64,000 nucleotides of DNA, taken from positions 1-64,000 of the forward strand of contig MTMG01000018.1 in assembly GCA_002010075.1 (NCBI GenBank), given 5' to 3'. Position numbers and translations under genes: made by a program. The notes under the pieces are model-generated. The model made no database searches, was not told the origin of the DNA, and was given only the letters and a program-made list of their open reading frames with translations. Shown here in pieces: positions 18,410-26,902 of the stretch; the first letter of the stretch is position 1; the number at the start of each line of letters is the position of its first letter. Origin of the DNA: Methanomicrobia archaeon JdFR-19. Lineage in GTDB: Archaea > Halobacteriota > Methanosarcinia > DSM-18856 > Methermicoccaceae.

Positions 18410-19747
18410 ATGGAAGATAAGGTGAGAGATACGCTTGACAGGGAAATCAACAAATTTAGGGGTGATGAGCTTGAACTTTATGGGATCATATCAAGAGGTC
18501 TCTCGCTCACTGTAAAAAAGGGAAGAATATCTGAACTCACAAGCTTCGAGGGGTTGGGTGTTGGGGCAAGAGTGTTTGAGCGAGGTGCAATGGGCTATGC
18601 CAGTACAAATGACCTCAATGAGATTGGTAATTGTGTATTGAAGGCATCAAAACATGCACGATTTGGTGAGAAAATTAAAGGATGGAATGGCTTGCCACCG
18701 AAAACATATGAAAAATCAGATGAAATACATAATATAGGGCGAATAAAGGTCTATGATAAAAAATTTGAAGAAATTGATAAAAGAGAGATTGTTGAACTTG
18801 GAAAAAATCTTATATCAGACTTTGAGGAAAGAAATGTATTACTTAGTTCTGGAAATCTGAGTTTTTCAATGTCTCTTGAGATGATTTACAACACCTCTGG
18901 GCTGAGACATGAAGAAGCATCAACAGAGATCTATGTAGGTGTGGAAGGGGTTGCAAAAGATGGTGGGAGTGTGGCATCAGCACAAGATTTTGAGTGTTCT
19001 CGCAAGTTTATGACGTCGCTTGACCCACTCTCCGAAAGAGTATGCAAAGTTGCTCTTGATTCATTGAACCCCATGAAAGTGGAGAAAGTTGAAGGAGTTG
19101 GATTGTTGAGTCCTCTTGCGCTCTATGAACTCCTTTCCTACACACTCATTCCCTCACTGAGTCTTGACATGGTTATCAAAGGACGTTCTGCGCTATCCAA
19201 CAAACTCGGCTCAACCATATCCTCAGAGTGCCTCACATTCGTAGATGATGGCACGTTGGACTGGGCGATGGGGAGCGGTATGAGGGATGGTGAGGGTACA
19301 CCTTCCAACCGAAAGTGTGTGATAGACAAAGGGGTATTGAAAACATTTCTCTCGGACTGTCACACAAGTGCAAAGGTTGAGGGAGAAAGTACTGGAAACT
19401 GCGTAAGACATAATTATCAATCACCGCCAGACATAGGGGTTAGAAACCTTGTTATCACGAGTAATGATAAAATCTCGATAGAAGAAGTTGACAGGGGTGT
19501 CCTTGTTACGAGTTTTATAGGCTCGCACACTTCCAACCCAGTGTCTGGAGATTTTTCTCTTGAAGTGAGGGGAGGATACATCATCGACAGAGGAGATATC
19601 ACAGGTGTGGCGAGGAAACTCATTGTGTTCGGAAATGTCTATGAGATTTTGAAGTCTGTTATTGGCTCGATGAATGATACGAGAATGGTTGGAGAAGTTA
19701 TAACACCAACTCTCGCATTTGATAACATGGTGTTTTTGGGAGAATAA
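18410..19747 (+). CDS. TldD/PmbA-family protein, TldE (PmbA)-like subunit
   Basis: A 445-residue member of the TldD/PmbA (U62) family, whose heterodimers degrade unfolded or modified peptides. I see family patterns such as SFEGLGVGARVF, a central dimerization region and the C-terminal GDFSLEVRGGYIIDRGDITGVARKLI. The HExxxH zinc motif of TldD is absent, so this is the non-catalytic TldE/PmbA-type partner. A TldD partner is not in the window. It lies close behind ilvD. Confidence 0.85.
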   Translation: MEDKVRDTLDREINKFRGDELELYGIISRGLSLTVKKGRISELTSFEGLGVGARVFERGAMGYASTNDLNEIGNCVLKASKHARFGEKIKGWNGLPPKTYEKSDEIHNIGRIKVYDKKFEEIDKREIVELGKNLISDFEERNVLLSSGNLSFSMSLEMIYNTSGLRHEEASTEIYVGVEGVAKDGGSVASAQDFECSRKFMTSLDPLSERVCKVALDSLNPMKVEKVEGVGLLSPLALYELLSYTLIPSLSLDMVIKGRSALSNKLGSTISSECLTFVDDGTLDWAMGSGMRDGEGTPSNRKCVIDKGVLKTFLSDCHTSAKVEGESTGNCVRHNYQSPPDIGVRNLVITSNDKISIEEVDRGVLVTSFIGSHTSNPVSGDFSLEVRGGYIIDRGDITGVARKLIVFGNVYEILKSVIGSMNDTRMVGEVITPTLAFDNMVFLGE

Positions 19748-19789
19748 GAGATAAAATTTAAAATAGCATTTGGTTAAAGTGAGTTTGTT

Positions 19790-19862
19790 GGGCTCGTGGT
19801 CTAGGGGTTATGACGCTACCCTTACAAGGTAGAGAACCCCGGTTCGAATCCGGGCGAGCCCA
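19790..19862 (+). tRNA. tRNA-Val (TAC)
   Basis: Acceptor GGGCTCG/CGAGCCC, anticodon stem CTACC/GGTAG with loop CTTACAA, T-arm CCCGG/CCGGG around TTCGAAT, discriminator A. CCA is not encoded. The next gene's ATG lies only two bases after the discriminator. Confidence 0.95.
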
Positions 19863-19864
19863 TC

Positions 19865-20275
19865 ATGTGTGATGAAGAACAGTACATTGCCCACTACATA
19901 AAGTCCCATTTCCAAGGGAAAGTTGTAGAGGTTGGGGTAGGTAAAAGAACTGGAGTCATGGATATGCTGAGAGAGATGGGAATGGAAGTGATTGGAGTTG
20001 ATGTGAATCCCATCCAAGGAGTTGTTTTCGATGACATATATAGACCAAACATTTCAATCTATTAGGGGGCTGAACTGGTTTATTCGATCAGACCACCCCC
20101 AGACATATGGTATAGCATAGCTCGAGTGTCTGCTACTGTGGGAGCTGAGCTAATAATTCGTCCTTTTTCGTTGGAGTACGTGGATCTCAGTGAATTTTAC
20201 GGAAAATAGAACGTTGTGAATTACGGGAGAGCAAGATTCATCCATTTTAAAGAGTCCAAAGTCTCAGGTATCTAA
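19865..20275 (+). CDS. UPF0146-family protein with two in-frame TAG codons
   Basis: A 136-residue Rossmann-like protein of unknown function. It has a methyltransferase-like VVEVGVGKRTGVMDML loop, GVDVNP and DDIYRPN. The frame then continues through TAG (20063-20065, codon 67) into GAELVYSIRPPPDIWYSIA and AELIIRPFSLEYVDL, both typical of the family. It passes a second TAG (20207-20209, codon 115) before TAA at 20273. Treating TAG as stop would cut the protein in the middle of its fold. It overlaps the convergent mscS by 12 bases. Confidence 0.82.
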
Positions 20276-21181
20276 TTTCGATGGTGTTGGCAAATCTTTT
20301 TTATATATTATAGTCCTGTAGGGGAATGGGATTTCAACACCCTCTGCATCGAACCTCTTCTTTATGGACTCTCGAAGGTCTGCAGCAGTTGCGTATGCCT
20401 GACTCCTATCATAAACCCAAAAGCCAAGTCTCATCACAACAGCGAAGTCTGCAAGTTCATGGACTCTCACTGCTGCTGCTTTTCTCTCACCATTTTCTGC
20501 GGTTGGGTCCACTTCTTTCGCTTTCATAACATTTGGATGTTTCTCAGCTTCCTCGAGCATAATCTTCCTCGCGAGGTCTATGTCTGAATCATAGCTAATC
20601 CCGATATCTAATACCCAGAATATCTTTGGATCTGCTATTGACCAGTTCTCCACAACCTCATCCGTAATCAGATAGTTCGGTATCACCAGCCTCTTATTTT
20701 CCCAAGTTCTCAAAACAGTGTAAAAGAGACTTATATCTTCTATTTGTCCATATTCATTTTTGAACGTGACATAATCGCCAACTCTGAACGGTTGAAATAC
20801 ACTGAGCATGACACCTGACAAAAGACCTCCAATAACTTTCTGAGCTGCAAGACCTATTACTATGCCCGCAAAACCAGCACTTGCCAGTAGAGCAACAGAT
20901 ATAGAACGTAATTGCGGGAAGAGAGATATGACTGCAATAATCCCCACTAAGTAAATAACAGCTGTAAAAAGTCTTTTCAGAAATGCATATTGAGTTGCAA
21001 ATCTCTTCTCATCTATTATATCAAATTTTTTTTCGATTATTCTTGAATATTGTCTGTCTAAAAATTTACTCACGAGTTTTGCAATAAAAGCTGTGATGAG
21101 GATTATAATCAAGCCGATGAAAAGTCTCCATACAACATCTCCGAACACTCCCCACATCTCTATATTCAAACTCATTGCCAT
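20264..21181 (-). CDS. MscS-family mechanosensitive channel
   Basis: A 305-residue small-conductance mechanosensitive channel that releases solutes on hypo-osmotic shock. Two to three hydrophobic N-terminal segments lead to the pore helix, with small residues in SVALLASAGFAGIVIGLAAQKVIGGLLSGVML. A cytoplasmic beta domain starts at FRVGDYVTFKNEYGQIEDISLFYTVLRTWENKRLVIPN, the MscS hallmark. GGAGGGAT precedes the ATG at 21181. Confidence 0.92.
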   Translation of the reverse strand: MAMSLNIEMWGVFGDVVWRLFIGLIIILITAFIAKLVSKFLDRQYSRIIEKKFDIIDEKRFATQYAFLKRLFTAVIYLVGIIAVISLFPQLRSISVALLASAGFAGIVIGLAAQKVIGGLLSGVMLSVFQPFRVGDYVTFKNEYGQIEDISLFYTVLRTWENKRLVIPNYLITDEVVENWSIADPKIFWVLDIGISYDSDIDLARKIMLEEAEKHPNVMKAKEVDPTAENGERKAAAVRVHELADFAVVMRLGFWVYDRSQAYATAADLRESIKKRFDAEGVEIPFPYRTIIYKKDLPTPSKLDT

Positions 21182-21224
21182 ATCCCTCCCACAAAGCCTG
21201 AGGTTTTAAATATTTTATGAAGGA

Positions 21225-21235
21225 TATTTTATAAG
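21225..21235 (+). promoter_or_regulatory. TATA box for the Lhr-type helicase
   Basis: TATTTTATAAG ends about 22 bases before the GTG at 21257, which would make that message leaderless. Confidence 0.4.
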
Positions 21236-21256
21236 AGATTATGCCTATTATTTTAT

Positions 21257-24046
21257 GTGAGACAGAAGACTGAAACTGTGTTTGGACTACTTTCTCCACG
21301 TATCCTAAAAGCACTATCTGAATTTGGATTCACACAGCCAACACTACCTCAGAAGCTGGCAATACCTGAGATACTGGAAGATAAAAACGTCTTAGTTGTA
21401 GCACCAACTGGAAGTGGAAAAACAGAAAGTGCAATGCTACCTATACTCACAAAGCTTGAAAGTGATACTACAGAGGGTATAAAAGCACTGTATATAACGC
21501 CCTTAAGGGCACTAAACCGAGACATGCTGGAGAGGATGAAAAGATGGAGTGAGATCACTGGGATAGATATACAAGTTAGACATGGCGATACCCCTTCATC
21601 GGTTAGAAGAAAACAGTCTGAGAAACCTCCAGATGTTTTGATAACAACACCTGAGACTCTTCAAATTCTATTCGTAGGGAAGAGACTCAGGAAACATCTG
21701 AAGAGTGTTAGATATGTGGTTATCGATGAGGTTCATGAGCTTGCATCCTCGAAAAGAGGTATTCAACTCTCGATAGCCCTCGAGAGACTTGTCGAGATGA
21801 GTGGGGAGTTCGTCAGAATTGGTCTCTCTGCAACTGTTGGAGATTTAGAAGAGATTGCCAAGTTTGTTGGTGGTGTTGACAGAGATGTGAAAATAATCAA
21901 CGCAACCCTCGAAAGTCCTATGGATATGAAGGTTATTTCGCCCCGTGTAAAGAAAGAGGACTATGAACTTGCAAAAAGAATATCAACATCTCCTGAAATG
22001 GCAGCATGTTTGAGGAAAATGGCAGAGATAATAGAATCGCATAAGTCAGTATTGATATTTGTTAATACGAGAGCTGCTGCAGAGGTTATAGGTTCGAGAC
22101 TAAAGCTTATGGGACTGCCAATAGAGGTCCACCACGGCTCTCTATCTAGAGAGGTGAGGGTTTCTGTTGAGGAAAAATTCAAGAAGGGGGAGTTGAAGGG
22201 GCTTGTATGCACATCTTCAATGGAACTTGGTATAGACATAGGTAGTGTTGACCATGTCATTCAGTACAACTCACCGAGAGAAGTTCAGAGAGCAATCCAA
22301 AGAGTGGGGCGCTCAGGACATTCTCTTGACAGAGTATCTGACGGAACTATGATTGCTATGGGATTTGATGACATACTTGAATGTTGTGTGATTGCAAGAA
22401 TGGCACTAACGGGCACCATAGAATCGTTCAAAGTTAGAAAGAATGCAAAGGATGTTCTGGCAAATCAGCTCTGTGCATATGTTATGGAAGGGGAACAAGA
22501 CTTGTACAAATTCTACAACATAGTCAAAAGAGCCTATCCGTACAGAGACCTCAGCTTTGAAGAGCTTTCTGAGGTTGCTGTTGAGCTTGAAGAGGCTGGG
22601 CTTATAAGAAGGATGAATGGATATGTGAGAAAGAGAAGAAGAGCAACATCGTACTTCTACGATAATATCTCAATGATACCCGATGAGAAGAAATACGAAG
22701 TCCGGGATATAGTAAGTGATTCCATTATTGGGACACTTGATGAGGCTTTTGTTGTGAATACTGGGACACCAGGAACGACATTCATTACAAAAGGTGAGAT
22801 GTGGAGGATTGTAGAAGTGGATGTGGAGCATCACAGAATCCTCGTAGAGCCTGTTGTTGTAGAGGGAGAGGTTCCAAACTGGGTTGGTGAGGAGATTCCG
22901 GTTCCGTTTGAAGTTGCCCAAGAAGTTGGTATTCTCAGAAGAATCATATTCAACAAGACTATGAGAATCGATGATATTGCAGAAATGTACCACACCGACC
23001 GTCAGACACTTAGCAAGGTATTTGGCATAATAAAGAAGCATAAAGGTGAAGTTCCAGATGAGATGACAGTCGTTGTTGAGGAACACAGAGATGAAAGCTC
23101 TATAGTCATCAATGCCTGCTTTGGACATAAAGTCAATGAGACCCTCGGCAGGTTCATAGTTGCCCTCCTATCCTACAGAGCTGGCTCGAGCATTGGAATG
23201 GAAATTGACCCATACAGAATAAAGCTAAAAGTCCCATGGGGATTGAGGGCGGGGGATGTAATTTCCCTGTTGAAAGAAAGTGTGCCAGGACATATTGAAG
23301 CAGTCATAGACCTCTCTCTTAAAGGAACGAACCTCTTCAGATGGAAGTTTGTCAATGTTGCAAAGAGATTTGGCATAATATCCAAGGATGTTGATTGGAG
23401 CAAGGTCAATTTGAGGAGGTTGCTGGATGTTTATCAGGGAACGTTTGTGTATAGGGAAACGATAGATGAGATACTGTACGAGCGTATGGACGTTGAGAGA
23501 ACCAAGTTAGTTCTTGACATGATACGAAGGGGCGAGATGAAAGTTGTGGAGGGGGAGGCAAGTGTTATTGGTAAAGCTGGCTTCTCATCCGCAAGAGACT
23601 TGTTGATAAACGAAAGGGGAGAGGCAAGTGTTCTTGAAGCATTCAAAGAGAGACTTAATAGAGAACAGGTGGTACTGTTTTGTGTTGCATGCAAGAATTA
23701 CAAACAAAAGATAGAGGTTTCAAGAGTTCCAGAACAGCCCAGATGTCCTGTTTGTGGGTCGATGATGTTAGCAGCTCTGAAACCCTGGGAAGAGGAGCAT
23801 GTGGAGTTTGTGAAAAAGCATGGTTTGAGGGGAAAAGAAAAAAAGAAGGTGGAGAGGATTTTCCGCAATGCGAATATAGTGATGTCGTTTGGAAAAAGAG
23901 CTGTTATAGCACTTGCTGCGAGGGGGGTTGGGCCAGAAACTGCTGTCAGAATTCTGAACAAACTAAGGGAGAAAGAGAGTGATTTCTACCGAGATATTCT
24001 GGAGGCTGAAAGAGAATATGCAAGGACAAAGAGATTCTGGGATTGA
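21257..24046 (+). CDS. Lhr-type superfamily 2 ATP-dependent helicase
   Basis: A 929-residue helicase. RecA1 has the Q-motif region FTQPTLPQKLAIP, Walker A APTGSGKTES, TPLRALNRDM, DEVHEL and LSATVG. RecA2 has HGSLSREVR, ATP-dependent SSMELGIDIG and QRVGRSGHS. The following winged-helix and Lhr-core domains and a C-terminal four-cysteine zinc site (CVAC, CPVCG, about 813-835) agree with archaeal Lhr2-type enzymes, which unwind DNA/RNA hybrids and branched DNA. The GTG at 21257 suits a leaderless mRNA. The end is followed by the ncsA/ttuA-like gene. Confidence 0.87.
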   Translation: MRQKTETVFGLLSPRILKALSEFGFTQPTLPQKLAIPEILEDKNVLVVAPTGSGKTESAMLPILTKLESDTTEGIKALYITPLRALNRDMLERMKRWSEITGIDIQVRHGDTPSSVRRKQSEKPPDVLITTPETLQILFVGKRLRKHLKSVRYVVIDEVHELASSKRGIQLSIALERLVEMSGEFVRIGLSATVGDLEEIAKFVGGVDRDVKIINATLESPMDMKVISPRVKKEDYELAKRISTSPEMAACLRKMAEIIESHKSVLIFVNTRAAAEVIGSRLKLMGLPIEVHHGSLSREVRVSVEEKFKKGELKGLVCTSSMELGIDIGSVDHVIQYNSPREVQRAIQRVGRSGHSLDRVSDGTMIAMGFDDILECCVIARMALTGTIESFKVRKNAKDVLANQLCAYVMEGEQDLYKFYNIVKRAYPYRDLSFEELSEVAVELEEAGLIRRMNGYVRKRRRATSYFYDNISMIPDEKKYEVRDIVSDSIIGTLDEAFVVNTGTPGTTFITKGEMWRIVEVDVEHHRILVEPVVVEGEVPNWVGEEIPVPFEVAQEVGILRRIIFNKTMRIDDIAEMYHTDRQTLSKVFGIIKKHKGEVPDEMTVVVEEHRDESSIVINACFGHKVNETLGRFIVALLSYRAGSSIGMEIDPYRIKLKVPWGLRAGDVISLLKESVPGHIEAVIDLSLKGTNLFRWKFVNVAKRFGIISKDVDWSKVNLRRLLDVYQGTFVYRETIDEILYERMDVERTKLVLDMIRRGEMKVVEGEASVIGKAGFSSARDLLINERGEASVLEAFKERLNREQVVLFCVACKNYKQKIEVSRVPEQPRCPVCGSMMLAALKPWEEEHVEFVKKHGLRGKEKKKVERIFRNANIVMSFGKRAVIALAARGVGPETAVRILNKLREKESDFYRDILEAEREYARTKRFWD

Positions 24047-24053
24047 ACCAGAT

Positions 24054-24995
24054 ATGGAAGTTCCACCATGCACGAAATGTGGTTCGCCATCGATAATATT
24101 CCAACGTTATTCAGGTCTTCATCTGTGTAAGAAACATTTCATCGAGGATGTTGAGAGGAAAGTGAAGAGGAGAATAAGAAAAAAAAGAATGATTGAGCAA
24201 GGGGATAAGATAGCAATTGCTTTGAGTGGAGGTAAGGACAGTTCTGCACTTTTAATACTTTTTAAAAAAATAATAAAAATGAGAAAAGACGTTGAACTTG
24301 TTGCTATTTCAGTCGACGAGGGTATCGCAGAATATCGACCAAAAACACTTGAAAAGGCGAAATCCTTGGCAGACAAACTAAATGTACCGCACATCATAAG
24401 AAGTTTCGAGGATGTGTATGGAAACTCTCTTGATGAGTTGGTGGAAAAGGCGGAAAAGAGATACGGATGGATGAGGGGGTGCAGTCTATGTGGGGTCTTG
24501 AGAAAAAGACTACTCAATAACATTTCGAGGGAGATTGGTGCAACGAAGTTAGCTGTGGGTCATAATCTAGATGATGAGGCACAGACAATACTGATGAACT
24601 ACCTGAGAGGAGATGTCGAGAGACTGCTGAGATTATCTCCAAGAAAAGAAAGGGAGGAATTTATACCAAGAATAAAGCCTCTTGTAGAGGTTCCTGAAAA
24701 GGAGGTTGCCCTTTATTCTCTTTTGCATGGTGTTGAAATCGAACATGAAGAATGTCCATATGCAAGCGAGTCATATAGATTCGATGTCAGAGACTTTCTC
24801 AATTATTTTGAGATGGGGCATCCCGGAACAAAATACTCACTTCTAAGAGGATATGAAAAATTGATTGATATGATTGGTGTGATGGATACCTTGCCAAAGG
24901 AATTCTTCGAGCTATCTTCATGCGTAAGGTGTGGTGAACCAACCAGCGGAAAAATGTGCAAGGTGTGTGAATTCCTCGAGAAGCTTGGAACTTGA
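24054..24995 (+). CDS. tRNA thiolation ATPase, NcsA/TtuA (Ctu1) family
   Basis: A PP-loop enzyme of about 313 residues that adenylates a tRNA uridine and inserts sulfur (s2U34 or s2T54). N-terminal zinc site CTKCGSPS, then CKKH. The ATP loop is ALSGGKDSSALL. Central cysteines in RGCSLCGVLRK may ligate the Fe-S cluster, with HNLDDEAQTILMNYLRGD after them. A C-terminal zinc site has CVRCGEPTSGKMCKVC. A ThiS/SAMP-like sulfur carrier at 59.7 kb could supply sulfur. The start at 24054 is just after the helicase stop; ATG 24018 would overlap it. Confidence 0.87.
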   Translation: MEVPPCTKCGSPSIIFQRYSGLHLCKKHFIEDVERKVKRRIRKKRMIEQGDKIAIALSGGKDSSALLILFKKIIKMRKDVELVAISVDEGIAEYRPKTLEKAKSLADKLNVPHIIRSFEDVYGNSLDELVEKAEKRYGWMRGCSLCGVLRKRLLNNISREIGATKLAVGHNLDDEAQTILMNYLRGDVERLLRLSPRKEREEFIPRIKPLVEVPEKEVALYSLLHGVEIEHEECPYASESYRFDVRDFLNYFEMGHPGTKYSLLRGYEKLIDMIGVMDTLPKEFFELSSCVRCGEPTSGKMCKVCEFLEKLGT

Positions 24996-25041
24996 GGGGC
25001 AACTTGGGCAATTATGAAAAAGAGCGCGATTTCTGTCGTAT

Positions 25042-25398
25042 TTATTTACTTTCAGTTATATTTTCAGGGACATATATCACCCGCCCATCCTCGAGCCTAT
25101 AAGCCACCCCCATCTTCACACCTTGCCCCCCTCCAAGTTTATCTGTCATGTTCAGCACTTTTATTTCATTCCCCTCTTTGATGATTATCTGCATATCTGA
25201 TGAGCCCGGATTCTTAACAATCGTTATATCTTGGTCTTGAAGAACTAACTCAGGCAGATTGTAGAAGAGTACTATTGCCACAAGCAAAGCAACCGCAAAC
25301 ACCATTGCCACATCGAAAAGATTTGCAACTCCCTCCATGGGTGTTATATCCTCATCACCCAATCTGAGCTTTCTTCTCCTGCCATTTTTCCTTCTCAT
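25042..25398 (-). CDS. DUF2149 protein, ExbD-like membrane partner
   Basis: A 118-residue protein with a basic N-terminus, one membrane segment (about 28-48, LFDVAMVFAVALLVAIVLFY) and a short extracytoplasmic domain. The shape (cytoplasmic tail, one TM helix with an Asp, periplasm-like domain) resembles ExbD/TolR. It is encoded last in a three-gene set with a MotA/TolQ/ExbB homologue and DUF2162, overlapping the ExbB-like gene by 44 bases. A proton-driven energizing complex is inferred. Confidence 0.75.
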   Translation of the reverse strand: MRRKNGRRRKLRLGDEDITPMEGVANLFDVAMVFAVALLVAIVLFYNLPELVLQDQDITIVKNPGSSDMQIIIKEGNEIKVLNMTDKLGGGQGVKMGVAYRLEDGRVIYVPENITESK

Positions 25399-26029
25399 GA
25401 ATTACCTCCTCGAAGATTCTTAAAATGTAGTCGATATCACTGAGATCTTGAGCATACCATCTCCCCCTGATAACAGTTATCGCATAAAGAATCACGGCAA
25501 TTGAGAGACCAAGAACTGTTGTCGAAAAAGCCATTATGAGGTTGTTTACCATTTGCTCTACATTCCCGCTCAGAAGCCCAGAGAGAGCGGGACCCATTGG
25601 AATAAGGGTTCCCATTAATCCCAGCATCGGACCAATTTTTGCTCCTATCTTGGTTTTCTCTATTGACTTTGACATTTTTATCTCATAATCCTCATACAAT
25701 TTATCTAATTTAAGATTTAGTGTATTTTTCTCAATTGCATCAGACAAATCAATCAAAAATTTTTTAAGCATTTGATTTCCCTTCATATTTTTAAGTAGAT
25801 TAACTGCATCATTTACATCCCCATTGCCAAACATTTCGGCAGACTTTATTGCCACCCTTTCAATCTCATCTGGGTTTCTATATCGGGTTGTCCATTCAGA
25901 TAGAAACATGCCAAAATTGAGCAATGACCAAGAGAGAATTCCAATCAGCATGAATATAACTGGATAAAGGAGAGAGGTCGAAATGATATATAAAATGGAC
26001 AGAACAGACGTAAACATACTCATCAACAT
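25355..26029 (-). CDS. MotA/TolQ/ExbB-family proton channel protein
   Basis: A 224-residue membrane protein. It has an N-terminal TM helix (about 10-38), a cytoplasmic helical region, and the family's TM pair from IGAKIGPMLGLMGTLIPMGPALSGLL to AFSTTVLGLSIAVILYAIT. Family members form proton channels that drive a partner across the membrane. It sits between DUF2162 and DUF2149 with overlaps on both sides (7 and 44 bases), so the three are one translational unit. Confidence 0.85.
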   Translation of the reverse strand: MLMSMFTSVLSILYIISTSLLYPVIFMLIGILSWSLLNFGMFLSEWTTRYRNPDEIERVAIKSAEMFGNGDVNDAVNLLKNMKGNQMLKKFLIDLSDAIEKNTLNLKLDKLYEDYEIKMSKSIEKTKIGAKIGPMLGLMGTLIPMGPALSGLLSGNVEQMVNNLIMAFSTTVLGLSIAVILYAITVIRGRWYAQDLSDIDYILRIFEEVIHEKEKWQEKKAQIG

Positions 26030-26712
26030 ACCCCCCTGAACCTCGACAGCAAGAACCCTACCAATACGATACCACTCAACATACTAAACGAGACTACAAC
26101 ATTGCCTACGTCCATACTGCCTGTTTCAATTAATACTCCTCTGGACTGTATATATGCGGGAATCAGTAGTGCTGCCAAAATGTAAAACATTCCAAGGAAT
26201 AACATTACATTACCCAAAAAGTATGGACCTTTTCTTGTCAATGAGTTTACCTTCCTCGCCAACAGTACGGTGGTAGTTATGGTTAAGATAAATGTGATGC
26301 CAACAGCAAAACCAACTTGTAGAGGGGTTGTATCTGTCATGTGTATGAGGATTGAGCATGCAAAAAAGGTGGCAGCCATGCATACTGGACAGGGGATTGA
26401 AAGTAAGAGGAAAGATTTCCTCGAGACGTCTCGCCCCTTCCAGAACTCTCTGGCAGTATAAAGCCCGCCAATAACAAGCATTATCGCAAGTAGTGTATGC
26501 AAAAAAAGTCCCATGGACAACAAAGAGCGTGTTGCACTAATAGGTATCATATCTGAAAGAATGCTGAATACCATGGACAGTATCAAATAGGCTGTGGAAA
26601 TCATCACAATTTCCTCTTTTTTTAGTGAGGTGAGGCCACAGCCAAGTCCACTCTTAACACCAAATAGTGCTATGCCGATAAGAACTGCTAGTGTAAGTGG
26701 TAAGGAGTCCAT
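26023..26712 (-). CDS. DUF2162 polytopic membrane protein (putative transporter)
   Basis: A protein of about 229 residues with some seven hydrophobic segments. It carries a conserved Gly/Cys-containing loop in the first helix (GIALFGVKSGLGCGL) and a PCPVCMAATFFACS motif whose cysteines may bind metal or be redox-active. DUF2162 proteins occur with ExbB-like and DUF2149 proteins mostly in methanogen-related archaea, sometimes near cobalt or nickel genes. No such gene is adjacent here. The ATG at 26712 was preferred to a TTG 12 bases upstream. Confidence 0.72.
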   Translation of the reverse strand: MDSLPLTLAVLIGIALFGVKSGLGCGLTSLKKEEIVMISTAYLILSMVFSILSDMIPISATRSLLSMGLFLHTLLAIMLVIGGLYTAREFWKGRDVSRKSFLLLSIPCPVCMAATFFACSILIHMTDTTPLQVGFAVGITFILTITTTVLLARKVNSLTRKGPYFLGNVMLFLGMFYILAALLIPAYIQSRGVLIETGSMDVGNVVVSFSMLSGIVLVGFLLSRFRGVC

Positions 26713-26813
26713 CGTATAAAACAAATTATTTTTAATATTTGAAACTTTTTTATTATGACATACTTTTATAAAAATTGTTATTAAAAGGTGATACTAATTC
26801 TAACAAAAATAAG

Positions 26814-26886
26814 AGCCTCGGGGGGGATTCGAACCCCCGACCTCTTCCTTACCAAGGAAGCGCTATGCCACCTTAGCCACCGAGGC
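26814..26886 (-). tRNA. tRNA-Thr (GGT)
   Basis: On the minus strand: acceptor GCCTCGG/CCGAGGC, anticodon stem CTTCC/GGAAG with loop TTGGTAA, T-arm GGGGG/CCCCC around TTCGAAT, discriminator T. CCA is not encoded. Confidence 0.95.
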
Positions 26887-26902
26887 AGATTATTAATATT
26901 TT

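Noticed and set aside
20264-20275. UPF0146 gene ending at TAG 20063
   Set aside because: The 66-residue product would be half of the family's fold, and the continuation matches the family through to TAA at 20273.
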